NCBI RefSeq assembly: GCF_011516765.1
Contig: NZ_JAAABN010000002.1
Location: 248,001 to 312,000 of the forward strand
DNA length: 64,000 bases
Source of the DNA: Acetobacter sicerae
GTDB lineage: Bacteria; Pseudomonadota; Alphaproteobacteria; Acetobacterales; Acetobacteraceae
Direction: 5' to 3'
In this document: positions 25,585-35,365 of the stretch, piece by piece
Layout of the letters: every line of letters starts with the position of its first letter
Numbering within the stretch: the first letter of the stretch is position 1
Made by a program: the position numbers and the translations under genes
The notes under the pieces: generated by a model
The model's input: only the letters and a program-made list of their open reading frames with translations
Database searches by the model: none
What the model was told of the DNA's origin: nothing

Positions 25585-28044
25585 TCAGTAATTGGCGGAC
25601 ACGGAAAACAGGAAGGTCCGGCCAACGGCAGGCACAGCCCGGTTGCTGAACAGGTTAGCGTAGTTCAGACGATTGGCGAGGTTGTAGCCGTTCATGGCCA
25701 CACGCCAGTGATTGTTCAGGAACGAATGAGATATCACTGCGCTCCAGTCAAGATTGGCAGGCACGCGCGCTGTATTCGCTGCGTTCAGCCAGACGCCTTC
25801 ACGCCAGGTCGGCCCGCCACCAAACATCAGGTTCCAGGGCTTTCCGGGAGCAACTGTGTAAGTCGTCCAGAGCGTCGCCGAGTTTTTCGGAACATAGAGA
25901 ACGCGCTTACCCACATTGCTCGCCGTCGTGGACCATGTGGTCGTCGCGTCATAGTAGGCATATGTCGCGATGAGCTGCCAGTTTTTCATGATTTCACCAG
26001 AAGCGCCGAGTTCCACGCCCTGATTGCGCTGACGATCACTGGAGGCGATGACAGAACTGGTCCCGTCACTTCCAAGAATTGCATTCGACTTTTCAAGCCG
26101 GAAAGCCGAAATGGTGAAACCCACGCGCCCCTTGAAGGCATTATATTTAGCGCCAACTTCGTAAAGGCGGCTGCGCTCAGGGTGCATTTTTGAACCGTTT
26201 GACGTCAGCGGCTCGCTGCTGTTCGTCACGTACAGCCCCAGCGGCGTCGTGGACTCTGACCAGTTGAAATAGACCATGGCGTTGTCAGTCGGCGTATACA
26301 TCAGGCTGACATTGGGGTTGAAGGTATCCTGCGACTGATGAAGCCGTGTATCAGCCAACGTCGCCCCATCGGTCGCGGCGTAATGACTGTTCCAGTGATC
26401 CCAGCGGAAACCGGCCTTGACCGAGAACCACGGCGCAAGCCAGACCTGATCGGAGAAGAACGCACCGACGTCCGTTGCATCGCCTGTCTTGTAAAGCTTG
26501 TTACCCACGCCATTGGAAATCTTGACCAGGTTCTGCTGGTACTGCCCCAGCCCTCCAAGCAGCAGACCGGGCTGTACCATGGAAGGGTTGATCAGGCTTG
26601 TCGTATCCGCAGGCGTGCCGTTCTGACCATTGAAATTGTAGGCGTAATTCTTGCGACGATCGTAAACATGCATCACGTCAATACCAGCAATAATCTGATG
26701 CCGGACAGAACCCGTATTGAATTTGGCCAGAGTGGACAGCACGTTCTGCACAGACCAGTCATCCTGCTGATAGGGTTCAGGCCCACCAAGAGGTCCACGC
26801 CTGTCGATCATGGCTGCTGACGGGTTGGTAAAGAAGTTCGACTGGCAGGTTGCATCGCATCCCGGCTGGGAGGCTGAGAAATAACGACTGTAAAGACCGC
26901 CCTTGAGATCATTGAAGATTGTGATGTGATCGTTGAACTGATGCTTCAACCGCGCCGTCAGCATATCAGTCGATGAATCGTCCTGATCGTAGGTCGTGCC
27001 ATACCAGTTCTTGCGATTCAGACCGTATTCAGTTGCGGGTTTTCCAACTGTAGCACCCGGACGCGTAACAACAGGGACACCATAATCAGGCATCCGGTTA
27101 TCGCTCTGGTGGAAGTATTCAAGCGTAAAGGTTGTTTTGGTGCCAAGACCAAACCCGATGGACGGCGCAAGCCCCCAGCGATGCGAATACACATTGTTCC
27201 GGCCGACAGTATCGTTTTCGTTGCCCATGCCGGTAATACGGATGGCCGTATGCTCGCCGATCTGCTGGTTCAGATCGAGGGTGCCACGATAATACGCTCC
27301 GGAACCGCCGGAGAAGTTGCCGCCGTAATTATTCCCCAGATGCGCAACCTTGGTGGTGACGTTGATGGCGCCGCCTGTTGTCCCGTTACCAAAGACTTCA
27401 GAAGATGGTCCCTTGATGACCGTCACATGGTCATAATCGAAACTGTCACGGCTATAGACGCCAAAATCACGCAGACCATTCTGGTAAATGTCGTTCTGGG
27501 CCTGAAATCCGCGGATCAGAAACTGATCGCCGCTCATGCCGCCCTCACCTTCACCAACCGATGCGGTGATGCCGGGGACGTTCCGAAGCGCTTCTTCAAG
27601 GGATTTGACGTTCTGCTGCTCCATCAGGACTTTCGGCACGACATTCACTGTCTGCGGCGTGTGCAGAACATCCTGCGGCATACGGCCAAAACCCATATCC
27701 TGGGTCAGAACGTTCATGCCGTGGCCACGCACCAGAATACTTTCAGAATTCGGTCCAGATTCCAGAACCTTTGCACCCGTATTCACGGCGTGGGCGCTCG
27801 TGTTTGGGGTGGTCGCTGCTCCGGCGGCAGACGTCGGAGCAGCGACCTGCACCGGCGCATCCGGTTTTGAAACTGGTTTGTGTATCGCCGCTCGGGAGTG
27901 AGCATGACGTGTTTTCACTGTTCCGGCATCAGCAGTTTGAGGATGAAGAGCGGAACAGGCCAGAGTCAGTCCGGCAGTGAGTGGTGTGGGCCGTAATGTA
28001 TGGCGGATGAAACGATTCGTCATGTTTTCTACATCTCGTGGCAT
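25585..28044 (-). CDS. TonB-dependent siderophore receptor
   Basis: Outer-membrane ligand-gated porin for ferric siderophores (819 aa, or 812 aa from the ATG at 28023). After a signal peptide (LTAGLTLACSALHPQTADA) comes an Ala/Pro-rich linker, then the plug domain with RMPQDVLHTPQTVNVVPK, LEEALRNVPGITA, FLIRGFQAQNDIYQNGLRD and IKGPSSEVFGNGTTGGAIN. The rest is a 22-strand-barrel type sequence ending in the aromatic terminus FSVSANY. It resembles the Fiu/catecholate receptor group. The gene stands alone, with its own terminator and a candidate iron-responsive palindrome just upstream. Confidence 0.93.
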   Translation of the reverse strand: MPRDVENMTNRFIRHTLRPTPLTAGLTLACSALHPQTADAGTVKTRHAHSRAAIHKPVSKPDAPVQVAAPTSAAGAATTPNTSAHAVNTGAKVLESGPNSESILVRGHGMNVLTQDMGFGRMPQDVLHTPQTVNVVPKVLMEQQNVKSLEEALRNVPGITASVGEGEGGMSGDQFLIRGFQAQNDIYQNGLRDFGVYSRDSFDYDHVTVIKGPSSEVFGNGTTGGAINVTTKVAHLGNNYGGNFSGGSGAYYRGTLDLNQQIGEHTAIRITGMGNENDTVGRNNVYSHRWGLAPSIGFGLGTKTTFTLEYFHQSDNRMPDYGVPVVTRPGATVGKPATEYGLNRKNWYGTTYDQDDSSTDMLTARLKHQFNDHITIFNDLKGGLYSRYFSASQPGCDATCQSNFFTNPSAAMIDRRGPLGGPEPYQQDDWSVQNVLSTLAKFNTGSVRHQIIAGIDVMHVYDRRKNYAYNFNGQNGTPADTTSLINPSMVQPGLLLGGLGQYQQNLVKISNGVGNKLYKTGDATDVGAFFSDQVWLAPWFSVKAGFRWDHWNSHYAATDGATLADTRLHQSQDTFNPNVSLMYTPTDNAMVYFNWSESTTPLGLYVTNSSEPLTSNGSKMHPERSRLYEVGAKYNAFKGRVGFTISAFRLEKSNAILGSDGTSSVIASSDRQRNQGVELGASGEIMKNWQLIATYAYYDATTTWSTTASNVGKRVLYVPKNSATLWTTYTVAPGKPWNLMFGGGPTWREGVWLNAANTARVPANLDWSAVISHSFLNNHWRVAMNGYNLANRLNYANLFSNRAVPAVGRTFLFSVSANY

Positions 28045-28060
28045 AAGCTGAAATGGCTAT

Positions 28061-28085
28061 GTCGCAAATGCGACTAGCTCGCAAT
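28061..28085. promoter_or_regulatory. candidate iron-regulator operator upstream of the receptor
   Basis: Overlapping inverted repeats: TCGCA-AA-TGCGA (28062-28073) and ATGCGA-N5-TCGCAA (28068-28084), 17-40 bases before the receptor start. Placement before a siderophore receptor suggests Fur-family control, but the sequence is not a textbook Fur box. Confidence 0.4.
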
Positions 28086-28224
28086 ATCACCACACAGAAT
28101 TGTTACATTTTGTTATGATCGAGAACTATTCCGGACGACATGATGAAAGCAGCCAGAGTTTGGGAGAGGCTGCGTTAACGTTTTGTAAGAAAAGACAAAT
28201 CTCGCCTTCTCCGGGATCGCGGCA

Positions 28225-28261
28225 CAAAAAAACCGTCTCTGCAAAAAAGCAGAGACGGTTT
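28225..28261 (-). terminator. terminator of the LpoA-like lipoprotein gene
   Basis: Perfect 13-bp inverted repeat AAACCGTCTCTGC / GCAGAGACGGTTT with a six-base loop; on the minus strand it runs into a T-tract. It lies 34 bases past the stop of the minus-strand gene. Confidence 0.9.
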
Positions 28262-28294
28262 GAAATATATTCGAGAAATCAGGGACGGACTGCG

Positions 28295-29758
28295 TCAGGA
28301 CGCTCCAGGCACAGGAACGACAGGCTTAGGAGAGGGAAGAATACGGGCGCCCCCTCCCGGCTGGATTTCAAAAATCCCCAGCTTGCGTAGGGTCTGCCCG
28401 TTTTCCGTCAGAGTGAAAGCGCCATCAACACCGGAAAATCCCTGAGGCTGTGTCAGCAGATCAACCGGATACCCTTTTCCGCCTGTTGCCGAATAGACCG
28501 AATTCGCAAGACTGCCCGCATCGTAAGGCAGATCAGCCAGCGGCTTGGGAACGCGGTGATTCTGAATCGAAAACTGCTGCACGAAAAGCGTGCGGGCCGC
28601 AGGATCGGGCGCGGCATACCAGGCCCCGGCTACTGATCCCAGTTTTCCAGCAAAGGCACCCCACAGACCTGGCCCCATGAGACGGACATCGCTGGAACGG
28701 ACCTGATTGGCCTTGAGCGCATCGAGCACATTCTTCAGCGCCAGTCCCGTATCGGCCAGAAGCAGCGCGTCAAACGGAGGCGAGGATAATGTAGGAGAAG
28801 AAGCATCCGAAGACGTTGCGCCTGCCGTCTGTGCCGGAGGAGCAGCCTTTGGATCACCCGGAGACTGGGCATCAGCCTTCACGCTTGCCTTGGAAGCTGA
28901 CGACAGAGCCGCCGCCAGATCATCAGGGAGATCCTGTGCTGGTCCCGTCGTTTGACCGGATGCTGTTGCAACCCGGCTGTCATAGGCGCTCAGAGTAGCA
29001 AGTCCACTTCGGATCGCCTCAGCTGTGCCTGCATGATAGACGACCTGCGGATCCGCAAGGCCTCCTTCACGACAGGAGCGCACAAGAGCGTCCCCCATGG
29101 CGTGGCCCAGCGGTGTGTCAGGCAGAAAAGCCGCAAAATGCTGCCGGCCTTCCGTTTTTGCAGCGTCCACAAGCCGTGAGACCTGCTGCTGTGGCGTAAT
29201 GCCGAACACCCAGACACCGGGACGTGCCTGCACCAGATCACTGGTGAAAGCGATCACAGGAATACCGGCGCGTATGGCCATTGGGCCAATGGACGCTGTA
29301 TCGGCGCTGGTCAGCGGTCCCAGAACAATACCATCTCCGGAAGCGATAGCCGCCTGCATGGCCCCCGCTGCGCCGCCCACTCCTGCTGTATCATGAATGT
29401 CGAGCTTCGGAGGCGCCAGAGCGCCGGTCTGCTTTGACAGCGCCAGTTTTGCGGCGGCCAGCATTTCATTGCCGAGAACGCCGTTCGCTCCGGTCAGAGG
29501 CAGCAGCACCCCGACATTGGGAGCCGAGGCTGCTGCATCGCTTCCGGCAAGACCTCCCGGTCCGCTGGTGCCACCGGAGCTACAGGCCGCAAGCGCCAGA
29601 AGCGCGACCCCGGAAAGGTGACGCGCAAGGTTTCGGCTGGTATGCCGCAGAATACTGCGCGTTATGTCGCTCTTGGCGACTGGACGCGCGGTAGCGCCGT
29701 AGCCGTGTGTTTTAGTGTCAGCCGCCTCTCGCGACAGGAACCTGCATGTCCGATTCAT
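28295..29758 (-). CDS. periplasmic ligand-binding-fold lipoprotein (penicillin-binding protein activator/LpoA-like)
   Basis: 487 aa from the ATG at 29758. A lipoprotein signal ends at the lipobox LALAAC followed by SSGG. The mature part is a type I periplasmic-binding fold (VGVLLPLTGANGVLGNEMLAAAKLAL, IPVIAFTSDLVQARPGVWVFGI). Family members with this layout sit beside rsmI, as E. coli lpoA does, and activate peptidoglycan synthases; here too the gene is divergent from rsmI. A Ser/Ala/Pro/Asp-rich low-complexity insert interrupts the fold around the middle. The start is uncertain: long upstream extensions overlap rsmI, and even the chosen start overlaps the longest rsmI form by 13 bases. Confidence 0.8.
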   Translation of the reverse strand: MNRTCRFLSREAADTKTHGYGATARPVAKSDITRSILRHTSRNLARHLSGVALLALAACSSGGTSGPGGLAGSDAAASAPNVGVLLPLTGANGVLGNEMLAAAKLALSKQTGALAPPKLDIHDTAGVGGAAGAMQAAIASGDGIVLGPLTSADTASIGPMAIRAGIPVIAFTSDLVQARPGVWVFGITPQQQVSRLVDAAKTEGRQHFAAFLPDTPLGHAMGDALVRSCREGGLADPQVVYHAGTAEAIRSGLATLSAYDSRVATASGQTTGPAQDLPDDLAAALSSASKASVKADAQSPGDPKAAPPAQTAGATSSDASSPTLSSPPFDALLLADTGLALKNVLDALKANQVRSSDVRLMGPGLWGAFAGKLGSVAGAWYAAPDPAARTLFVQQFSIQNHRVPKPLADLPYDAGSLANSVYSATGGKGYPVDLLTQPQGFSGVDGAFTLTENGQTLRKLGIFEIQPGGGARILPSPKPVVPVPGAS

Positions 29759-30765
29759 CGTCCGCCTCTTCATATGAACGGTTGCCTGTCGGGCCACAGG
29801 CGGAGGGTTACCCTGATGATGCTTCTTCCCATAGCGAAGGAATGCCGCCACGTCATGCCCGGTCTGATGAAGAAGCCGATGCAGCGGAGCCTTTGCCTCC
29901 TCGCGAAGGCGGTCTTCTGACCCTTGTGGCCACACCGATCGGCAATCTCGGCGATCTTTCTCCCCGCGCCGTGCAGGCCATGCGATCAGCCGACCTTGTG
30001 CTTTGCGAAGACACCCGTGTGACGGCGCGTCTGTTCATAGAGCACAATATCAGCACGCACGCTGAACCTCTCCACGAACACAATGAACGACAGAGAGTTC
30101 CGGGACTGATCGACCGCCTTCTGGGAGGACAGCAGATCGCGCTTGTCTCGGATGCGGGAATGCCTCTCCTGTCCGATCCCGGATATCGGCTGGTCCGCGC
30201 AGCGATAGAAGCGGATATCGCCATCACCGCCGTTCCGGGACCGAACGCCGCGCTGACAGGCCTCGTTCTCTCAGGGCTCCCTCCTCATCCCTTTCTTTTT
30301 GTGGGCTTCGCACCACCCCGAAGCGCCGCCCGAAAGGAAAGTTTCGCCACCCTGCATGCAGCGGAAAGAGCAGGCCTGAAAGCGACGCTGATATGGCATG
30401 AAGCGCCGCATCGCCTGGCTGAAATGCTGAATGATCTGGGAGAAATTTTCGGAGCAGATCGCCCTGCCGTGGTCGCCCGGGAACTCACAAAGCGCTTTGA
30501 GGAAGCAAAACGAGGCACATTGGGCACGCTGGCCGCCTTCTACGCCGAAACAGCGGCCAGAGGCGAAATCACCGTTCTTGTTGGACCTTTCGATGACACC
30601 GAGCAGGATGCCGACACTCTGGACAGGCAGCTTGCAACGGCGCTGGCCAGCCAGTCAGTCAAAGACGCAGCCGCTCTTGTGGCGAAGGCAAACGGCCTAC
30701 CGAAAAAGACCGTTTACGCCCGGGCACTCGAACTCATGGCCCGGCAGCAGAAAGACTCAGATTAA
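29746..30765 (+). CDS. rsmI: 16S rRNA (cytidine1402-2'-O)-methyltransferase
   Basis: SAM-dependent methyltransferase that 2'-O-methylates C1402 of 16S rRNA. The SAM/tetrapyrrole methylase fold starts at [20 protein letters not shown] and continues with [35 protein letters not shown] and [16 protein letters not shown]. The frame from 29746 adds a ~55 residue acidic, Ser/Pro-rich N-terminus absent from typical proteins; a start at 29842 would shorten it and avoid overlap with the divergent lipoprotein gene. The last 4 bases overlap the convergent chemoreceptor gene. Confidence 0.9.
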   Translation: MSDSSSASSYERLPVGPQAEGYPDDASSHSEGMPPRHARSDEEADAAEPLPPREGGLLTLVATPIGNLGDLSPRAVQAMRSADLVLCEDTRVTARLFIEHNISTHAEPLHEHNERQRVPGLIDRLLGGQQIALVSDAGMPLLSDPGYRLVRAAIEADIAITAVPGPNAALTGLVLSGLPPHPFLFVGFAPPRSAARKESFATLHAAERAGLKATLIWHEAPHRLAEMLNDLGEIFGADRPAVVARELTKRFEEAKRGTLGTLAAFYAETAARGEITVLVGPFDDTEQDADTLDRQLATALASQSVKDAAALVAKANGLPKKTVYARALELMARQQKDSD

Positions 30766-32273
30766 TTCCATTCAGCTTCGGAACAGGCTTCCTCAGCCTC
30801 ATTGAACAGCTTGCGCACTTTGAAATTTGTGACCAGCGCCAGCAGTTGCGACGAACTTACTTCAAGCTGCCGCCCTATCTTGATCGTATTGTGCAGAACA
30901 GCAGCATTCCGCTTTGTATCCTGAGCGAGCCGCAGGGTGTCCCTGTTGATCTCATCAACACGCGCCGCCTGCGTGGCTGACGCCTCAGCGATCTGCCCGA
31001 TCAGACCGCCAACACTTTCGACTGAACTTCTCGTATTGCTGATGGCGCTTCCAGCAGCGCCGGCCAGTTTCACGCCTTCTTCGACATCTTTCACACTCAG
31101 GGAGACGAGTGATTTGATCTGCTTGGCGGCATCAGCAGACCGACCAGCCAGAGCACGCACTTCCTGAGCGACAACGCCGAAGCCCTTCCCTGCATCGCCA
31201 GCACGCGCCGCCTCTACTCCCGCGTTCAGGGCCAGCAGGTTGGTTTGGAGAGCCAGTTCATCAATCATCCCGATAATCTGGCTGATCTGGCCTGATGAAT
31301 CGGAAATCTTTGTAATGGCTGCGGAGGCATCGGAGACAATCTCCTGCCCTCTTTCGGCTTCCTTGCAGCAGTCCTTGACCGCCGTGTCCGCATCCACGGT
31401 CTGATCGGCTACGCCTTTTACCGAAACCGTCACATCCTCGATCGTGTGCACAATGGTATCAAGTCCGGTGACCTGCATATTCATCTGCTGGGCTACCTTG
31501 CGGCTGGCTTCTCCAACAGCACGCCCGTCAGATTCGACCTTTTCGGCTGTTTCACGCACGGAAGAAATCAATCCTCCAAGACCGTTAAGCAGCTTCTCGA
31601 AAGCGCTTCCCAGTCGCGGAGATTTTTCCTTCAGCCTGTCGTCCACTGACAGAACGAGATTGCCCTCCGCGACCCGCTCAAGAGCCATCGCCAGCATTTC
31701 AAGAGCCTCTTCCTGCTCCTGCTTCGCCATTTTGCGCTGTTTCTCAAGTTCATTGAGAGCCGACGTCACAGCCAGTTCCATGTCCAGCATGGTCGCCTTG
31801 ATCAGCAGACCAAGATCCTTGGCAAGCTTCTCTTCGTTTCCTGTGATCCTGGGCTTTCGCCCAAATCCGCCTTTCACCACAGAGGGCCAGTTCTCACGGA
31901 CTACCGCTTCAACGATATGCTCAATAAGCAGGGAGTTGCCTGCAATATACCATCTGGGATCAAGCCCGATACGGGCGTGTGTGACCCCTATCCGCTCCAC
32001 ATCACGAAAATAATCGGCCCCGAACCGTCCGCTGACAATCTTCTTCCAGTGCTCATACTGCTTTGAGCTTGCATTCGCCTTCTGCTCATCACTTGTGAAA
32101 AAGTGGGCGACTTCGGGCGTTTCGCTGATCTTGAGGTAGAAATCATTCAGGGCCTGAGGGAGCACCCGGGAAATGGCTCCGACAAGCCCTTCCATCTGGT
32201 CGAGTTCAGCTTTTCCAAGTCCAAGAAAGCGAAGTCTGCTGTCAATATCAAGGACTGTATGATCGCTGGTCAT
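30762..32273 (-). CDS. hemAT: globin-coupled methyl-accepting chemotaxis protein (HemAT-like)
   Basis: 503 aa soluble oxygen/heme sensor. Residues ~10-170 are a protoglobin sensor domain: proximal heme histidine H99 in [19 protein letters not shown], plus [18 protein letters not shown] helical linker follows, then a methyl-accepting signalling domain with the conserved hairpin ([19 protein letters not shown] and [20 protein letters not shown]). There is no membrane segment, so it should sit in the cytoplasm. By family knowledge it would bind O2 and signal to CheA. No che or flagellar genes are in this window. The C-terminus ends shortly after the signalling domain and overlaps rsmI by 4 bases on the other strand. 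Confidence 0.9.
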   Translation of the reverse strand: MTSDHTVLDIDSRLRFLGLGKAELDQMEGLVGAISRVLPQALNDFYLKISETPEVAHFFTSDEQKANASSKQYEHWKKIVSGRFGADYFRDVERIGVTHARIGLDPRWYIAGNSLLIEHIVEAVVRENWPSVVKGGFGRKPRITGNEEKLAKDLGLLIKATMLDMELAVTSALNELEKQRKMAKQEQEEALEMLAMALERVAEGNLVLSVDDRLKEKSPRLGSAFEKLLNGLGGLISSVRETAEKVESDGRAVGEASRKVAQQMNMQVTGLDTIVHTIEDVTVSVKGVADQTVDADTAVKDCCKEAERGQEIVSDASAAITKISDSSGQISQIIGMIDELALQTNLLALNAGVEAARAGDAGKGFGVVAQEVRALAGRSADAAKQIKSLVSLSVKDVEEGVKLAGAAGSAISNTRSSVESVGGLIGQIAEASATQAARVDEINRDTLRLAQDTKRNAAVLHNTIKIGRQLEVSSSQLLALVTNFKVRKLFNEAEEACSEAEWN

Positions 32274-32542
32274 GTAGCCTGTTCTTTCGGTTGCATAATC
32301 GGCGAAACACCCACGATAGCAATGGGAAATGAGTAATAGGATTGAACCGAAATTCGTGGATAAACCTTTAATTTCTCCATAAAATTCTTTCGATATGGCT
32401 TTTCAAAACAAAGACCGTAACAAAGCGGCAAATCATCCATGAAGACATTGAAAAAATTATATAAATGTCACGGTTTCGCGAGACCTTACCCCGAAGGGTT
32501 CATACATCGTTACTCTGCGTAAAACCTTTACCGGAGTCAGAT

Positions 32543-33988
32543 ATGAGCGACACATTTACAATGCACGATACCCCCATAGGCATTAACGCCACGGGCACCC
32601 GCGTCGAGACTGATTCGATGGGCAAGATAGAGGTTCCCGCTCAGCATTACTGGGGAGCCCAGACACAGCGGAGCCTCGTTCATTTTTCGATCGGCAGGGA
32701 TGTCATGCCGATCGAACTCTGCAGAGCCTATGGTATCGTCAAAAAGGCTGCGGCTCTCGTCAATCTTGCTGATGGCAGGCTGCCTCAGTGGAAAGCGGAC
32801 GCCATCGTACGTGCGTCTGACGAAGTCACTGAAGGCAAGCTCGATAGCGAGTTCCCGCTTTTCGTCTGGCAGACCGGGTCCGGCACACAGACCAACATGA
32901 ACGCCAATGAAGTCATCGCGAACCGGGCGATCCAGCTTCTTGGGGGCGAAATCGGCTCCAAAAAACCGGTACACCCCAACGACGACGTCAATATGGGGCA
33001 GTCGAGCAATGACTCCTTCCCCACAACCATGCATGTCGTGACGCTGCTGGAAATCGAGAATACCCTTGTTCCGCAGATTGAAGCGCTGATTGCCGCGATC
33101 CGCAGCAAATCCGATCAGTGGATGGATGTCGTCAAGATCGGTCGCACCCATCTTCAGGATGCCGTACCGCTGACCGTCGGACAGGAATGGTCCGGCTGGG
33201 CTCAGCAGCTTGAGGATGCTCTCGACGCCCTGAAAGCCTCCATTCCGGGACTGGCGCAGCTTGCAGCCGGAGGGACCGCTGTCGGCACAGGCCTGAATGC
33301 TCCGCCGGGATTCAGCAAGGCCATCGCTGCTAAAATCGCTGAACTGACCGATAAGCCCTTTATCACCGCTCCCAATAAATTCGCTGCACTGGGCGGTCTG
33401 GACGCCATGGTGAGAGCCTCCGCCGGTCTCCGCGGGCTTGCCGTGGCGCTGATGAAGATCGCCAACGACATGCGCTGGCTGGGTTCCGGTCCCCGTTGCG
33501 GTCTGGGAGAACTCCATCTTCCGGAAAATGAACCCGGCTCCTCCATCATGCCCGGCAAGGTCAACCCGACCCAGTGCGAAGCAATGGTGATGATTGCGAC
33601 GCAGGTCATGGGCAACGACACGGCAGTCGCCTTTGCCGGTGCGCAGGGCAACCTCGAGCTCAATGTCATGCGGCCGGTCATTGTGGCGAACGTGCTCCAC
33701 GCCATTCGAATTCTGGCTGACGGATGCCATAATTTCCGCGTCTTCTCCGTTGAAGGCACAACGCTCGACAAGAAAAATCTTCAGAAATACATTGAAGACT
33801 CGGTCATGCTGGTGACAGCTCTCAGCCCCGCTGTCGGTTACGACAAGGCGGCCGCCATCGCCCACCGCGCCATGGAAAAGGGCGAAACCTTACGCGAGGC
33901 GGCGCTTGCTTCCGGTGTGGATGAAGAGACATTCAACACATATGTCGATCCCAGGAAAATGGTCGGCAAAGGACTGGCAGGAGCCTGA
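32543..33988 (+). CDS. fumC: class II fumarate hydratase
   Basis: 481 aa iron-free fumarase converting fumarate to malate in the citric acid cycle. Signature GSSIMPGKVNPTQCE, with TGSGTQTNMNANEVIANRA and IGRTHLQDAVPLTVGQE as further active-site segments. The ATG at 32543 is preceded by CCGGAGTCAG; the frame extends upstream to 32465 without family-like sequence. A strong terminator follows. Confidence 0.94.
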   Translation: MSDTFTMHDTPIGINATGTRVETDSMGKIEVPAQHYWGAQTQRSLVHFSIGRDVMPIELCRAYGIVKKAAALVNLADGRLPQWKADAIVRASDEVTEGKLDSEFPLFVWQTGSGTQTNMNANEVIANRAIQLLGGEIGSKKPVHPNDDVNMGQSSNDSFPTTMHVVTLLEIENTLVPQIEALIAAIRSKSDQWMDVVKIGRTHLQDAVPLTVGQEWSGWAQQLEDALDALKASIPGLAQLAAGGTAVGTGLNAPPGFSKAIAAKIAELTDKPFITAPNKFAALGGLDAMVRASAGLRGLAVALMKIANDMRWLGSGPRCGLGELHLPENEPGSSIMPGKVNPTQCEAMVMIATQVMGNDTAVAFAGAQGNLELNVMRPVIVANVLHAIRILADGCHNFRVFSVEGTTLDKKNLQKYIEDSVMLVTALSPAVGYDKAAAIAHRAMEKGETLREAALASGVDEETFNTYVDPRKMVGKGLAGA

Positions 33989-34368
33989 ACGGTCCCCCTC
34001 ACCAAACCTGCAGAAAACAATCTCAAAATTAAGAAAAATCTGATTCAGTCCATGAATGCACATTCATGGACTGAATGTGGGTTTTATTTTTTAAATTGAG
34101 ACGTATAAAAAATGATATTTTATATTTAAATTTGAACTTATTTTTTATGCATCAGATTGTTCAATCTTATTAACCCTTATATTTACTCAAAAAATTTCAA
34201 TTTATATCCGGGACTCAATTTTATATATTCAGACTAATTTCAAAAATTACAAATCTGTAATATCTCATTAACAAGGTAAATGCTGTATTAGTTGCACCAG
34301 ATTACTGGAGGAAAAATTCCTTCAGATAATCCAACGGTAACAAAACAAGCAAAAGGCTGAGAGTTATC
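33989..34368. other. AT-rich intergenic region between fumC and the IS-split gene
   Basis: 380 bases holding the fumC terminator and then a markedly AT-rich stretch (about 34080-34270) that is probably the promoter region of the following gene. No other gene or repeat was recognised. Confidence 0.65.
34043..34090 (+). terminator. terminator of fumC
   Basis: Perfect 16-bp inverted repeat ATTCAGTCCATGAATG / CATTCATGGACTGAAT (34043-34076) followed by GTGGGTTTTATTTTTT. Confidence 0.88.
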
Positions 34369-35356
34369 ATGGTGCAAAATGCCACTGACTACTTCACGGG
34401 ACAGACATCAACTGATTTTCTGGACCCGACAAACTGGGAATCAGGCCAACTGCCGACAGATTATCATGAAGTCAACATAACCGGGACAGAATCAGCGCCT
34501 GTTACAGCGGTCATTGGAAGCGCTTACACCACTGAAGTTCCCAGCCTCACTATTGGCGACTACGGAACACTCAAGATTACTGCCTGCGACACCTCGTCTG
34601 CTACAGCTGCTCCTGTCTTTACAGCAGCCGCACTGCAGATTTTCGACACAGGCAGCCTTATTGTCGACACATCTTCACCGGTTCAACTGGGAATCAACCA
34701 GATCTCCGGAACCCTGACGATCGACGACAGCTCCAACGTCACGCTTACAACCCAGAGCCTTTCGGGTGACGGCACGATCAACCTGAATCATTCCACTCTG
34801 GGCACGGAAAGCGCTGGCGTCGTTCTGGACAACCTCATGACCGTCAACCTGACGGGTGGAAGCACAGTCTATACCCAGGGGAACGGAACGGGCGGCGTTG
34901 TCAATTTCGATCCGTCAACGCAGAACATGATTGTCTTCGATCAGAGCTATTCAACCGTAAACACTGTTTTCAACAATGTTTCCGAGAACTCTGAATTCGC
35001 CATCAATGGTTCCAGCGGCATTGTTCCTGTTTCCGCCAGCTATTCGGAAAACAGCAATGGCAGCTATACGCTGACAATTGACACAAGCAACAACCAGACC
35101 ATTACGCTTGGCAATATCAACGTAGAAAGCGGCTACACGCCTGGTTCCCTGACGGTCACTGAAGACAAGGCCGGGGATTATGTGATCGCCGACAGCAACC
35201 TGTCTTCCTCGACCGTCAGCGGCTGGCCGCCGGGACATGACCACAGCAGCTCCTGTGATGACAACACCAACACTGGCGGTGGCGGTGGCGGTGGCGGCTG
35301 CAATAATGGCGGCGGCGATCACCATCATCACCATGACGGCTGCACAACGCCGACAT

Positions 35357-35365
35357 GGTGGGATC
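35357..35365 (+). repeat. target site duplication, left copy
   Basis: GGTGGGATC, identical to the copy at 36415-36423 on the other side of the IS element. Confidence 0.93.

Noticed and set aside
32537-33865. 442-codon open frame on the minus strand
   Set aside because: Antisense to fumC, with no family-like sequence.
34043-34076. Perfect 16-bp inverted repeat considered as a recombination site
   Set aside because: It follows fumC directly and ends in a T-rich tract, so a terminator is the simpler explanation.
35320-35340. Run of histidine codons resembling an affinity tag
   Set aside because: It is part of a longer natural Cys/His-rich tail that continues after the IS, so it is not an artificial tag or vector sequence.
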